A DNA stretch of 64,000 bases from positions 49,278,093 through 49,342,092 of the forward strand of contig NC_037669.1 in NCBI RefSeq assembly GCF_003255815.1, read 5' to 3'. The notes below the pieces were generated by a model that saw only the letters and a list, made by a program, of their open reading frames with translations, had not been told where the DNA came from and searched no databases. Positions 44,701 to 48,689 of the stretch are shown here, in pieces. The translations under genes and the position numbers were made by a program. Every line of letters starts with the position of its first letter. Positions within the stretch are counted from its first letter, which is position 1. Source of the stretch: Theropithecus gelada. Lineage: Eukaryota > Chordata > Mammalia > Primates > Cercopithecidae.

Positions 44701-46721
44701 TGGTACATACTAGGTGCTCAGGAAATAGTTGCAGAATAGGTGAATAAAAGTTGGCCTCAGGCACACACCTGTTTGCCAACCATGCGGCCTTCTCAGAGTA
44801 CCGACTCAAGCCCAAATACCTGCGTCCCCTGCCACGCACGTCCCACTGCACACCTAGCTCTGTCCTGTTGCACCAGTGTCTCTGCAGTACACCTATCTGC
44901 CCTATGCGTCTTCAGGCCCCAGCTTGCTGGCACACAAGTCCATGCAGACATCTGCAGGGCCCTGTGTGCCTCCTTGCACACCTGCCACACCCATGCAGGC
45001 ATCACCAACGTGCAATGGTAGCTCTGACAGGCTCACCCTGTGGCCCCAGAACACACATTTGGTCAGGTATGCAGTCAATTACTGCGCCCTCAGCATGCAT
45101 CTGTGACCCCCACGCGTACACCTGAGCTTTATGCGCACCTGGGTACCTGTGGCAACTTGGACCCCTCCCAGTACGCCTAGGTATGCGCGCCCGTGAGCCA
45201 GCACTCACTTGAGTCCCTGCACTTGCCCACCTGGGCCATACAGGCGCCGGCAGTACTCCTCTGGGGACACCTGTATTCTTGCGTGCACACCTGGGTTCCC
45301 CGTACATCTGGGTCTCTGCGCGCTCCCACCTGTGACCCGCTCAGCTCACGACTCACTCGGTTCCCGCCGCCGCCCCCGCCGCCGCCCGCGCCGCCGCCGC
45401 CCGGGTGTACCTGGATGTTGCGCTTGCGCTCGCAGGCCGGCCCGGTGCCCTGCACCACGCTGTCAAGCACCGCCACCACGTCGGGCGCCGGTTCCACGAA
45501 GCAGGCGGTGCGCGCAGCGCGGATGGCAGCTCGCACGTCGGCAAAGCGGAAGGCGCAGAGTGCGGCCGGAGCTGCGCGGGCCGCGGGGGACCCCTGGGGC
45601 CGTTCGAAGACAGCAAAGAGCCGCTCCCGGGCTGGAAAGACCGACACCAGGCGGCTGTAGAGGTCGCCGCGGCCCGCGCCTCCCGCGCACTGCAAGCCCA
45701 GCTGGATGTAGGACTCGGTGAGCTTCTTGGCGTCGCTGCCGGCGCCGTGGGGCAGGCAGATGCGCGCCAGCAGGCTCCGCGCTTGGCTCTCCTTGTCGCC
45801 CGCGCGCGCCTCGCTGTTGAGCGCCAGGTACGCGTAGGGCTGTGCGCCCGGCGGCGGGTCGGGCGGGTGCAGGAAGGCGCTCACGAAGCCCAGCTTGTGC
45901 TGCTCCTTGGCGCCCTGCTTGATCTTGAGGATGTTGTCGTCGGAGGGGTTGAGGTCGAAGGTGAAGAGCTTGGCCAGGTCGCCGCGCGCGTCCAGGGAAC
46001 GGATGGCGATCTCGGGCGTGTTCTCGAAGCGGTGGTCCTCCAGGCTGCGGTTGCGCGGGAAGAAGGAGCTGCCGTAACCGGTGTACGTGGCGCCCACCAG
46101 CAGGCGGCTGCCCCCCGCGCCCGCGGCGGGAGGCAGCACCAACCCCACGGTGGACGCGTTCGGGTGGTTGGCCGCCACGTTCAGCATGCTGGGGAACACC
46201 GTGACGGGCTCCGCGGGCGGCGCGGCGGGCGGGAAGCGCACGGCCACGGCCGAGATGTTGCCCCGGCGCCGCAGCTGGCAGAAGCCCTGGTAGATGGACC
46301 CGCACACGACCACCAGGCCCTGGCCGGGGTCCAGCTGCAGGATCTTGTTGTAGTTGTCCGTGAGGCGCCGCGGGTGCTCGCACGAGGCCTGCGGCAGCTG
46401 CGGAGCGTGACACAGCGGGCTGTCGGGCACCGGGCCGACGGCCGCTTCGGCCTCCAGGCTCAGGTTGGCGCCCGACAGCTGATAGAGGCGGTTGACGGCA
46501 GCCAGGTACACCGTCCCCGCCGCGCCGTCCAGGGCGAAGTTGTTGGTGGGCGTGGGCGAGGGGAACCGACGCTGGATCTCCAGGGCGCCGACCCGCGCCG
46601 CCCCCAGGAGCAGCAGCAACAGCAGCGGCACCGGGTACTGCGGCGGCGTCGGGAACGGCTGGGGGCTGGCGGCGGCGGCCCGGGCGCTAAGGGGTGCGCC
46701 GCCCGCGGCGCGAGGAGCCAT
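747..46721 (-). CDS. PLXND1: Plexin-D1 gene, exons 1-29 of about 36 (3' end outside the window)
   Basis: Single-pass membrane receptor for class 3 semaphorins (SEMA3E directly; others with neuropilins). It is known for endothelial and axon guidance and signals through a cytoplasmic RapGAP-like domain. The 29 exons join in phase into 1664 full codons plus one base. Order: signal peptide (1-46), Sema (about 47-546), PSI modules near 548-601, 702-750 and 848-890, IPT/TIG repeats about 890-1250, membrane helix about 1271-1293, juxtamembrane coiled segment 1299-1345, first GAP half with Arg1484-Arg1485, and Rho-binding domain from about 1556. All splice borders are AG/GT. The protein matches human PLXND1 as I recall it, apart from scattered substitutions. 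The last ~260 residues, including the second GAP half and C-terminus, are not in the window. There is no sign of a pseudogene. Human neighbours are TMCC1 (upstream) and H1-8/RHO (downstream); neither is visible here. Confidence 0.98.
901..1004 (-). CDS. PLXND1: PLXND1 exon 28
   Basis: Residues 1609-1643 (WFASSTQS to LAHYK). Second half of the Rho-binding fold, with ILRDLDDTSVVEDGRKKLNTL. Acceptor CCCCCAG; donor AAG|GTGCAG is weaker than average at +4. Confidence 0.97.
1005..1889 (-). other. PLXND1 intron 27
   Basis: 885 bases. Holds one full-length old Alu (1335-1638). The remaining sequence shows no gene or RNA. Confidence 0.9.
1335..1638 (+). mobile_element. Alu SINE, old (J/S-like)
   Basis: Dimeric Alu with A-rich linker and a CAAA-repeat tail, diverged from the consensus. 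Target-site copies: 1322-1334 (aaacccactccag) and 1639-1652 (one extra c), which fix the insertion ends. Confidence 0.93.
1890..2046 (-). CDS. PLXND1: PLXND1 exon 27
   Basis: Residues 1557-1609 (NLNVSFQG to AEDVDL plus one base). First half of the ubiquitin-like Rho-GTPase-binding domain (strands NLNV..., helix QVKEKILEAFCKN). Acceptor CTTGCAG, donor CTTG|GTGGGT. Confidence 0.97.
2197..2343 (-). CDS. PLXND1: PLXND1 exon 26
   Basis: Residues 1508-1556 (ETVGEPFF to IEAKPR). GAP segment with LLCAIKQQINKGSID and the entry to the Rho-GTPase-binding insert. Acceptor ACCCCAG, donor CGG|GTGAGT, phase 0 at both ends. Confidence 0.97.
2344..4407 (-). other. PLXND1 intron 25
   Basis: 2.06 kb. MIR-like pieces (about 2570-2710 and 3075-3150), a single-arm Alu (3445-3592) and an L2-like pyrimidine-rich stretch at about 3840-4010. 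No exon or RNA gene recognised. Confidence 0.8.
3445..3592 (+). mobile_element. Partial Alu, left arm with AAC-repeat tail
   Basis: Starts GGCTGGGTGCAGTGGCTCA and runs through the left monomer, ending in (CAA)n. The right arm is absent, so it is a truncated Alu or a free left monomer. Confidence 0.88.
4408..4606 (-). CDS. PLXND1: PLXND1 exon 25, GAP arginine motif
   Basis: Residues 1441-1507 (CSLASLLT to MYSCLR). Contains LRRTESVVEKMLTNW. The Arg pair (1484-1485) corresponds to the arginines needed for GAP activity in plexin-A1, so catalysis is expected to be intact. Acceptor CTCGCAG, donor CGG|GTGAGG. Confidence 0.97.
4954..5084 (-). CDS. PLXND1: PLXND1 exon 24
   Basis: Residues 1398-1441 (IPESCRPN to FAVRD plus 2 bases). 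GAP-domain helices with NNKHFLIVFVHALEQQ. Acceptor TCCCACAG; donor CAG|GTCAGG splits an Arg codon. Confidence 0.97.
5130..5345. repeat. Tandem duplication in intron 23, gene-distal copy
   Basis: Aligns by eye to 5395-5600. Shared blocks include tgcctcctgggatgg, taccttnc/ta and atgcctcc, then a stretch ending in ctcaccttcca. That last block is the exon 23 donor region in the other copy. Similarity is roughly 75-80 percent in the best part, with indels. This copy keeps a GT (minus AAGGTGAGAG) at about 5325-5334. Confidence 0.7.
5395..5600. repeat. Tandem duplication, exon 23-proximal copy
   Basis: Partner of 5130-5345. Overlaps the 3' 21 bases of exon 23 and its functional donor (minus AAGGTGAGT). 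The two copies together fill most of intron 23 (5085-5579). Confidence 0.7.
5580..5684 (-). CDS. PLXND1: PLXND1 exon 23
   Basis: Residues 1363-1397 (CSSLYEER to LLGEWK), a Ser/Gln-rich loop specific to the D-type plexin. Acceptor CTCTGCAG, donor AAG|GTGAGT. The exon 3' end and donor are included in a tandem duplication that fills intron 23 (see findings). Confidence 0.97.
5685..6542 (-). other. PLXND1 intron 22
   Basis: 858 bases of GC-rich unique-looking sequence. Contains a CTCF-like motif at 5722-5736 (minus strand CCAGCAGGGGGTG). No repeat or gene recognised. Confidence 0.75.
6543..6655 (-). CDS. PLXND1: PLXND1 exon 22
   Basis: Residues 1325-1362 (FAELQTDM to RTFFPK). End of the juxtamembrane helix and the plexin signature GIPFLEYKHFVTRTFFP, which opens the GAP domain. 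Acceptor CCGCCAG, donor AAG|GTCAGC. Confidence 0.97.
6749..6856 (-). CDS. PLXND1: PLXND1 exon 21, juxtamembrane
   Basis: Residues 1289-1325. End of the helix (LFIFC), basic stop-transfer KSRRAER, then the charged juxtamembrane helix QMEEMESQIREEIRK. In plexins this helix forms coiled-coil contacts that control GAP activity. Acceptor CCCACAG, donor AAAG|GTAATG. Confidence 0.97.
7090..7514 (+). mobile_element. L1M 3'-end fragment(s)
   Basis: Blocks such as tggttaacagcggctttcct and tttctacaatgaccaggtgttac match the old L1M 3' UTR type as I recall it. A similar block recurs at 7425-7510, so there may be two fragments. Confidence 0.6.
7515..8650 (-). mobile_element. L1M/L1ME LINE fragment, interrupted by an Alu
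   Basis: Blocks like ttgtgcaaccatcacca, tttatccatttattgg and ggacatttgggttgtttt are the complement of the 3' region of mammalian-wide L1M. Its 3' end is near 7545 (aataaagctg on the minus strand). An AluJ splits it. A 22-base segment is tandemly repeated at 8226-8247 and 8263-8284. Confidence 0.75.
7604..7917 (-). mobile_element. AluJ-like SINE
   Basis: Full dimer in reverse orientation with a T-rich leading tract (7605-7630), strongly diverged. It sits inside the L1 fragment, so it is younger than that L1. Confidence 0.93.
8670..8974 (-). mobile_element. AluY, young
   Basis: Near-consensus reverse Alu with pure poly-T at 8669-8691. Perfect 14-base target-site copies at 8656-8669 and 8975-8988 (agtagctctctatt). 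Contains CACCTCGCCCGG and GGCTTGAGCC, which I associate with Old World monkey AluY. Confidence 0.95.
9266..9380 (-). CDS. PLXND1: PLXND1 exon 20, transmembrane exon
   Basis: Residues 1251-1289. After IQVGNFNQT comes the hydrophobic helix (Ala1271 to about Phe1293, finished in exon 21), with a four-leucine run. Acceptor TGCACAG; donor GTGG|GTAAGG splits an Ala codon inside the helix. Confidence 0.97.
9381..10241 (-). other. PLXND1 intron 19
   Basis: 861 bases with two MIR SINEs in plus orientation: about 9445-9625 (gtggccctgggtaaattacc core) and 10030-10160 (cctcagtttcctcatctgt core). Nothing else seen. Confidence 0.75.
10242..10391 (-). CDS. PLXND1: PLXND1 exon 19
   Basis: Residues 1201-1250 (KEQDSLGL to EGQLPIT), membrane-proximal IPT repeat. 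Acceptor ACCCACAG, donor ACA|GTGAGT, phase 0 at both ends. Confidence 0.97.
10498..10761 (-). CDS. PLXND1: PLXND1 exon 18
   Basis: Residues 1113-1200 (LCKVLNST to LTLVIH), the end of the third IPT repeat and entry to the last membrane-proximal IPT repeat. NST and NAS sequons are present. Acceptor GCCCCAG, donor CAT|GTGAGC, phase 0 at both ends. It is the longest internal exon in the window. Confidence 0.97.
10966..11056 (-). CDS. PLXND1: PLXND1 exon 17
   Basis: Residues 1082-1112 (GGRTITVAG to GREPT), third IPT repeat core. Acceptor CCCGCAG, donor ACG|GTGAGG. Confidence 0.97.
11134..11301 (-). CDS. PLXND1: PLXND1 exon 16
   Basis: Residues 1026-1082 (RTDTSITC to PRRSPV). End of the second IPT repeat and start of the third. 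Acceptor CCCCAAG (AAG rather than CAG), donor CAG|GTAAGA. Confidence 0.97.
11302..12046 (-). other. PLXND1 intron 15
   Basis: 745 bases. L2-like pyrimidine-rich stretch at about 11440-11700, then a reverse MIR at about 11800-11960 (gaggaaactgaggctcagag core). Confidence 0.7.
12047..12186 (-). CDS. PLXND1: PLXND1 exon 15
   Basis: Residues 980-1026 (LPLVHSLEP to PCTEL plus 2 bases). Second canonical IPT repeat, opening with MGPKAGGTRITIHG. Acceptor CCCACAG; donor CAT|GTAAGC splits a Met codon. Confidence 0.97.
12280..12379 (-). CDS. PLXND1: PLXND1 exon 14
   Basis: Residues 946-979 (IVCVTGPA to DRFSYV), the closing strands of that IPT domain. Acceptor CCTCAG, donor GTG|GTAAGG. Asp-Ile (PLSDIV) replaces the Gly-Val I recall in human. 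Confidence 0.96.
12380..13037 (-). other. PLXND1 intron 13
   Basis: 658 bases. Carries one copy of a 22-base direct repeat (about 12475-12498) shared with intron 12. No clear mobile element otherwise. Confidence 0.7.
13038..13189 (-). CDS. PLXND1: PLXND1 exon 13
   Basis: Residues 896-946 (IEPLSGPL to RYTVSE). Classic IPT/TIG opening (xxPxSGPxxGGTxLTIxGxNL). Acceptor CTGGCAG; donor GGA|GTGAGT splits a Glu codon. Confidence 0.97.
13190..13770 (-). other. PLXND1 intron 12
   Basis: 581 bases. The stretch at about 13530-13660 (tttattactgtccacctccccca, then agctctgtgaggcagagca) resembles the 3' end of L2. It includes the second copy of the 22-base direct repeat. Confidence 0.65.
13771..13925 (-). 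CDS. PLXND1: PLXND1 exon 12
   Basis: Residues 844-895 (VVYNCATG to APEIRA). Third PSI module, with cysteines spaced as in CSQC, CVWSDGC and GTC. Acceptor CTCCCCAG, donor GCG|GTAAGC. Confidence 0.97.
13926..15212 (-). other. PLXND1 intron 11
   Basis: 1.29 kb with a reverse MIR-like piece at about 14185-14290 and a young reverse Alu at 14672-14975. No gene seen in the rest. Confidence 0.8.
14672..14975 (-). mobile_element. AluY
   Basis: Reverse Alu with an interrupted poly-T at 14671-14693. Target-site copies tgtcctcttttct at 14659-14671 and 14978-14990. Shares the CACCTCGCCCGG and GGCTTGAGCC variants with the Alu at 8670. Confidence 0.94.
15213..15306 (-). CDS. PLXND1: PLXND1 exon 11
   Basis: Residues 813-844 (LHTTQKSQ to SPEPMT plus one base). 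Gln at the position where I recall Arg in the human LHTTRKSQ segment. Acceptor TTTTGCAG, donor CAG|GTGGGC. Confidence 0.96.
15509..15598 (-). CDS. PLXND1: PLXND1 exon 10
   Basis: Residues 783-812 (GAALECSF to CDQVV), beta-strands of the second IPT-like fold. Acceptor TCCTACAG, donor GTG|GTGAGT, phase 0 at both ends. Confidence 0.97.
15599..18078 (-). other. PLXND1 intron 9
   Basis: 2.48 kb. L2-like stretch at about 15900-16250, MIR at about 16370-16560 (plus) and a MIR-like piece at about 17545-17640. 16800-17500 is GC-rich without a recognised element. Confidence 0.7.
18079..18183 (-). CDS. PLXND1: PLXND1 exon 9
   Basis: Residues 748-782 (SPQDCPRT to NTAFFQ). Linker from the second PSI module into the second IPT-like fold. 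Acceptor TCTACAG, donor CAG|GTAAGT (consensus), phase 0 at both ends. Confidence 0.97.
18889..18962 (+). repeat. GGAA/GGGA polypurine tract
   Basis: Irregular (ggaa)n and (ggga)n with a few aaag and atgaagg units. Repeated GGAA cores resemble ETS-site arrays, but a simple repeat is the plain reading. Confidence 0.85.
22775..23095 (+). mobile_element. L1M 3'-region fragment
   Basis: Follows the L1M pattern (gtgtaaactggctcagactttctgg, aagaggaagtaatcag, tggttaaat-like) with high divergence. Ends in an A-rich tract next to the exon 8 donor. Confidence 0.65.
23131..23233 (-). CDS. PLXND1: PLXND1 exon 8
   Basis: Residues 713-747 (CTSCLSAQ to ASPNPT). Core of the second PSI module, dense in cysteine with the plexin CFWC signature. 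Acceptor CTTCCAG, donor ACG|GTAAGC. Confidence 0.97.
23234..23681 (-). other. PLXND1 intron 7
   Basis: 448 bases; no repeat or RNA recognised with confidence. Confidence 0.7.
23682..23790 (-). CDS. PLXND1: PLXND1 exon 7
   Basis: Residues 677-713 (HVTVEMSV to VYPHT). End of the IPT-like fold, with an NFT sequon, and the first cysteine of the second PSI module. Acceptor CATTCCAG; donor AGC|GTGAGT splits an Ala codon. Confidence 0.97.
23942..24119 (-). CDS. PLXND1: PLXND1 exon 6
   Basis: Residues 618-677 (GMILQISG to PPFPPNQ plus one base). Beta-sandwich of the first IPT-like domain between PSI modules. Acceptor CCCCCAG, donor CAGG|GTAAGC. Confidence 0.97.
24320..24740 (+). mobile_element. L2 LINE 3' fragment
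   Basis: Carries the L2 landmark order: ctctgcatgatctggcccc, cctcagggcctttgcac, then a 3' end with tgcttggcacatagtaggtg and a short gaatgaatga tail. Confidence 0.75.
25170..25385 (+). mobile_element. MIR SINE
   Basis: Contains ctagctgtgcgacctgcagcaagtcattt, cctcagtttccccatctgtaa and the tail cgtgcctggcacttactag. This is a complete-looking MIR core. Confidence 0.8.
25511..25640 (-). CDS. PLXND1: PLXND1 exon 5
   Basis: Residues 574-617 (CTLQQDC to RQEYP). Completes the first PSI module and leads to the first IPT-like fold. Acceptor TGCCCCAG, donor CCA|GTGAGT. Confidence 0.97.
25731..25831 (-). CDS. PLXND1: PLXND1 exon 4
   Basis: Residues 541-574 (MARVKVAACN to CALET plus 2 bases). Start of the first PSI module, a cysteine-rich knot after Sema with CxxCGDC and YCGWC motifs. 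Acceptor CCCCCAG; donor GCG|GTGAGG splits an Arg codon. Confidence 0.97.
26147..26278 (-). CDS. PLXND1: PLXND1 exon 3
   Basis: Residues 497-540 (INLNESMQ to YLMTSHQ), the end of the Sema propeller, with the strand that closes the last blade. Acceptor CCAACAG, donor CAG|GTGAGG, phase 0 at both ends. Confidence 0.97.
26279..28884 (-). other. PLXND1 intron 2
   Basis: 2.6 kb. MIR at about 26565-26710, L2 at about 27225-27640, MIR at about 27730-27900 and a reverse MIR at about 28500-28640. No gene seen. Confidence 0.75.
27225..27640 (+). mobile_element. L2 LINE 3' fragment
   Basis: Blocks ggcctttgcctacgctgtgctct and attgagcacctactgtgcccc follow the L2 3' consensus as I recall it. Confidence 0.6.
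28885..29061 (-). CDS. PLXND1: PLXND1 exon 2
   Basis: Residues 438-496 (LQPEQLDCG to NGRLLK), late Sema domain blades. Acceptor CTTCCAG, donor AAG|GTAGGG, phase 0 at both ends. It lies 16.3 kb downstream of exon 1. Confidence 0.97.
30878..31181 (+). mobile_element. AluY
   Basis: Near-consensus, starting GGCCGGGCGCAGTGG with an A-rich AATAAAA tail. Target-site copies aaagtgttcgc at 30865-30875 and 31182-31192. It landed inside the left flanking duplication of the 7SL pseudogene that follows. Confidence 0.95.
31198..31405 (+). pseudogene. 7SL RNA (SRP RNA) pseudogene, 3'-truncated and tailless
   Basis: The first ~200 bases of 7SL, the RNA scaffold of the signal recognition particle. It runs from ccgggcgtggtggc through the Alu domain, then the 7SL-specific S-domain part (tatgctgatcgggtgtctgc, actaagttcggcatcaatatg, ggtgacctcc, ggttgcctaaggaggggtgaa) to gcccaggtcgg. 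About the last 90 bases of 7SL are missing and no poly-A follows. Flanking copies taaagtgttcgcacac (31181-31196) and taaagtgtttgcacag (31406-31421) show insertion by retrotransposition. It is not a functional SRP RNA. Confidence 0.93.
31690..32030 (+). mobile_element. L2 LINE fragment
   Basis: Landmarks gggtcccctgatcttctaa, ccacactggcctcatttctg, cacaagctcgtccctgcctcagg and ggaagccattccc follow L2. Confidence 0.75.
32985..33320 (+). mobile_element. L2-like LINE fragment
   Basis: Blocks attcaaggcctttgtgcccc and cctccctctgccccacctgctgtg, and the layout, resemble L2, but divergence is high. Confidence 0.5.
34172..34332 (+). mobile_element. Short Alu, one-arm or internally deleted
   Basis: About 160 bases that join a left-arm start (ggccagcgcacaatggcttac) to a right-arm end (ctgcactccagtctgggtgac). 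Target-site copies aagactgcagggtg (about 34158-34171) and aagactgcaaggtg (34333-34346). Confidence 0.88.
34565..34725 (+). mobile_element. L1M 3' terminal fragment with A-tail
   Basis: Blocks caccacggtaatggtaagatgttag, gtactatctttgtaactttcctg and ctaaaattattccaaagtaaaaaag are typical of the L1M 3' end and are followed by poly-A. Confidence 0.75.
34740..34890 (+). mobile_element. L2-like fragment
   Basis: Aligns with L2 landmarks: cagcttcccatggttccctagtgctgtcaa, then aagccccactcaatctggccctaac. Confidence 0.55.
35746..35786 (+). repeat. (CG)n-(CA)n microsatellite
   Basis: gcgcgcgc passes directly into a pure (ca)n run of about 16 units. Alternating purine-pyrimidine throughout. Confidence 0.95.
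35855..36020 (+). mobile_element. MIR SINE
   Basis: gaacctcagcctccacatctgtaaaatgag followed by gtaggtgctcaataaatgttccc, the MIR core and tail. Confidence 0.75.
37325..37450. promoter_or_regulatory. Candidate enhancer, AT-motif cluster in intron 1
   Basis: A short island of apparently unique sequence with TATTTAC (37330-37336, forkhead-type), ctacgtg (37355-37361), TGATTAAC (37360-37367, homeodomain/HNF1 half-site-like), an inverted repeat gccccACTggggc (37368-37380), and TGATTTAT (37431-37438, HOX/PBX-like), set in GC-rich intron. No mobile element fits. Enhancer function is inference. Confidence 0.35.
37890..38200 (+). mobile_element. L2 LINE fragment
   Basis: Blocks aaagccctgctggctccccacagcccac, tgtcctctgcctggaatgtcttcccc and ctcctccgggaagccctcccg follow L2. 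Confidence 0.7.
38625..38825 (+). mobile_element. MIR SINE
   Basis: cgacctcaggcaagatgcttaacccttctgggcctc core, then a gggataa block and gtaaagtgctctgc tail. Confidence 0.75.
42015..42400 (+). mobile_element. L2 LINE fragment
   Basis: Blocks cttcacagctcccaggcctcc, ctaggccttcgcacaggctgctccc and ccttagcctggaccc resemble L2. Confidence 0.65.
42666..42951 (+). mobile_element. AluY with a small internal deletion
   Basis: Near-consensus; target-site copies aaacaatgct at 42656-42665 and 42952-42961. A ~14-base block expected between gagacca and tggtgaaacc (cctggctaacac region, around 42750) is missing. Confidence 0.94.
42985..43095 (-). mobile_element. MIR SINE
   Basis: Reverse core: cagatgaagaaactgaggcccagagaggttaag, then ccaaggtcacacagctggg and gggacttgaaccc. 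Confidence 0.8.
44480..44735 (+). mobile_element. MIR SINE, near full length
   Basis: Runs from gattcaaatccacctctgc through tgtgatcctcagcaagttacttaat and tcttcatctgtaaaatg to gctggcactccacaagtgc. Confidence 0.82.
45362..45404. repeat. GGC/GCC-rich tract in intron 1 next to the exon 1 donor
   Basis: On the minus strand this is a run of GGCGGC units with GC-rich interruptions, starting a few bases after the GT donor at 45410-45409. It is G-rich on the transcribed RNA, so it could fold as a G-quadruplex and may vary in length. Confidence 0.85.
45411..46721 (-). CDS. PLXND1: PLXND1 exon 1, coding part
   Basis: Codes residues 1-437. The chosen ATG (46721-46719) starts the known MAPRAAGG N-terminus. 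Its context has C at -3 and G at +4, so it is only moderately favourable. A seven-leucine core (about 33-39) and likely cleavage after Ala46 form the signal peptide. The rest is most of the seven-blade Sema beta-propeller, with paired cysteines and N-glycosylation sequons (for example NLS, NIS, NAS, NRS). The exon is strongly GC-rich. The donor is CAG|GTACAC at 45410-45409. Arg at about 434 differs from the Leu I recall in human. Confidence 0.97.
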
Positions 46722-47180
46722 CCGGGCGTGCGCGGTCTGCGCGGCGCGGCGAGTGCATGGGGCGCGGCGCGGCCAGGAACCGGGAGCCCGGAGGCGGCGG
46801 GAGGCGGGGGGCGGGCCCGGGCCGCGAGGCGCTTCCTGCCCGCGCCAGCCGCCCCCGGCCCCGGCGCCCGGGCCCGGCTCAACCTCGCCGCGCAGCCCGG
46901 GGGCGGGGCGGGGGCGGCTACGCTGCGGACACGCCCTCACTCCCCGCCCCGGCCCCGCCCCGCCCCGGGGACCCCCGCCTGTCCCTGGCCGTCCCGGGCC
47001 CCGCCCCGCCGCCCGCGGGTCCCGCCGCCCGCGCCCTCCAGGACCCGCCCGCGGCCCCAGGGTCCCTCCCCGTAGCCGCCGCCGCCGTCGCTCGCTCTCC
47101 TCGCTATTTCCTCCCACTTGGCCGCCTGGCCTTCCTCGCCCGCTCCTGTTTTCTCTTTCCGCCCTCTCCCCCACCCCGTC
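46722..47180 (-). promoter_or_regulatory. PLXND1: PLXND1 promoter and 5' UTR region
   Basis: Sequence just upstream of the start codon. It is extremely GC-rich with clustered Sp1-type GC boxes (for example runs at 46900-46918 and 46937-46975) and no TATA box in sight, the usual form of a CpG-island promoter. The transcription start cannot be fixed from sequence. The reading frame stays open in phase up to 47174, which I attribute to GC bias and not to a longer N-terminus. Confidence 0.75.
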
Positions 47181-47560
47181 TCTCCCTCTCTCTGCGTTTC
47201 TCGTTTTCTGTCTCTACGTCTCTGTCCCCACCCCAAACTCCGCGCGTGTGGCGCTTCTCCGGGTTCTGCCTCTGCTGCTTCTCCCTCCGACTCCGCTTCG
47301 CTCTCCAGTCCCTGGCAGCCCCGCCCCCGGCCCTCTCTAGTTTCCTTCTCTCTCCTGCTCCGCTTTTTCGTCCCTGACGCTCGCTCCCTCTCTCCGTGGC
47401 TCCCTCTGCCTCCCTCTCGGACGCTCCGTCCCTCTCCCGGTCCCTCTGAGCTCCCCATTCCTTCTCCCTCTGCCTTCCCGAACCCTGTGTCGCCCCTCCA
47501 CACTCAGCCTCCCTCCACCACCTTTCTCAGGCACTGTCCAGGCCTTCGCACCCCCAGGGC
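47100..47560 (+). repeat. Polypyrimidine region upstream of the promoter
   Basis: Strongly strand-biased C/T sequence (tctccctctctctg, ctctcccggtccctctg). No gene recognised. It forms the far edge of the promoter region. Confidence 0.7.
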
Positions 47561-48689
47561 CTGCCAGTCGGGCCCCCAGGCCCCATAATCTGTCCCCCAA
47601 ACCCCAGCCGCATGAAAGGGATTTACAAGTGCCAGGGCCAGAGGGACCAGTGCTCAGAGGTCAGACATATAAATGAGGAAAACATGGAGAGGGGAAATAG
47701 TTCCGGCCAGCGGCCCACAACAGATAGCCAGAGCAAGGCCTTGGTCCTGGAGCCCACAGTTGCCTCGTGTGGAGACCCAGCCGCACCCCCACCCCTGGCA
47801 CCCCCGCCAGGCACTTTCCCTAACATCCTCCCAGGCTTAGTGGAAGATTAGTCCCACACAAGCCGGCACTGGGCAGGGTTCTTGATCTCAGAAGCAGCAG
47901 GTGGGCACTGGCGTTAGGGGCGGGCAGGCAGCCTGGTTCCGAGGTCACAGCCCTGTCAGGACCTTGCGCCGTGGCTGGTTCACGGGGGTGCTCACACAGG
48001 ACTAGCCCGTGCCAGATGCTGTGCCAAGCACTTGCCATGTACGGGCTCTCTTTTTCCTCACAGATACCCTGAGGCTGTCGCTATTGGTAACCCGTCTTCC
48101 AGATATGGAAACCAAGGCTGAGGGGAAGGGACTGGCCCAAGATGCTCAGCTCATGAGGAGCAGTGTTTGAAAGCAAAAGCCCTTCAACTCCGGCCTCTCA
48201 GAACGGGGCCTCCTATCAGACCCCCAGCTGCCACAGGGTGTCCGGTGGGCCTCACTCTGAGAGTAGCGGGGCCTCATTTTCCTCTTTCCCACCCAACCAG
48301 GAAGGAAGGGCAGGAGTGTCTGTGTACCATGGGGCAGGCAGGAAAGGCTGGGCCTGCAGCCGCCCCCAACTTCCCTCAACACCCTCGCCTTCCTGCCATC
48401 CTGCCCGCCTTGTTCCAGACTCCTCAGCCCCGGTCTGGCCACTGCTTTGATGGCCGGGAGTGTTGAGCTGCGGGAAATTGGAGGCCCCCTCCCAGGCCCA
48501 TCCACCCACCAAGAGCCACTCAGGGGACTGCCCATGGGACTGTGTCCCTGTCTCCCTCTCTGGATGGAGAAGGCGCACATCGTGCCATCCACGGGAGCCA
48601 ACTGCAGAGCCCAGGGGGGTGCATGGGGCCTGCCTCCACACCCCTCTTCCCCCCTCGCATCCTCAGTGCCCCCACCCCGGTCCATCCAC

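Larger units (their letters stand above)
29062..45410 (-). other. PLXND1 intron 1
   Basis: 16.3 kb first intron, the largest in the window and the usual place for enhancers of this kind of gene. Holds two AluY, one small Alu, a 7SL pseudogene, L2/L1/MIR fossils, a CA repeat and several unique AT-rich islands (about 32455-32640, 33425-33560, 37325-37450, 40640-40850). No coding exon was recognised in it. Confidence 0.85.
45340..47110. promoter_or_regulatory. CpG island over exon 1 and promoter
   Basis: Dense CpG dinucleotides and very high G+C throughout, in sharp contrast to sequence on both sides. It covers the coding part of exon 1, the first bases of intron 1 and the promoter. Edges are approximate by eye. 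It marks the 5' end of the gene and probably a constitutively unmethylated start region. Confidence 0.85.

Noticed and set aside
45405..47075. 556-codon open frame on the plus strand across exon 1
   Set aside because: It is antisense to the PLXND1 signal peptide and Sema exon. High GC removes stop codons on both strands; the translation is Arg/Ala/Gly-rich with no domain.
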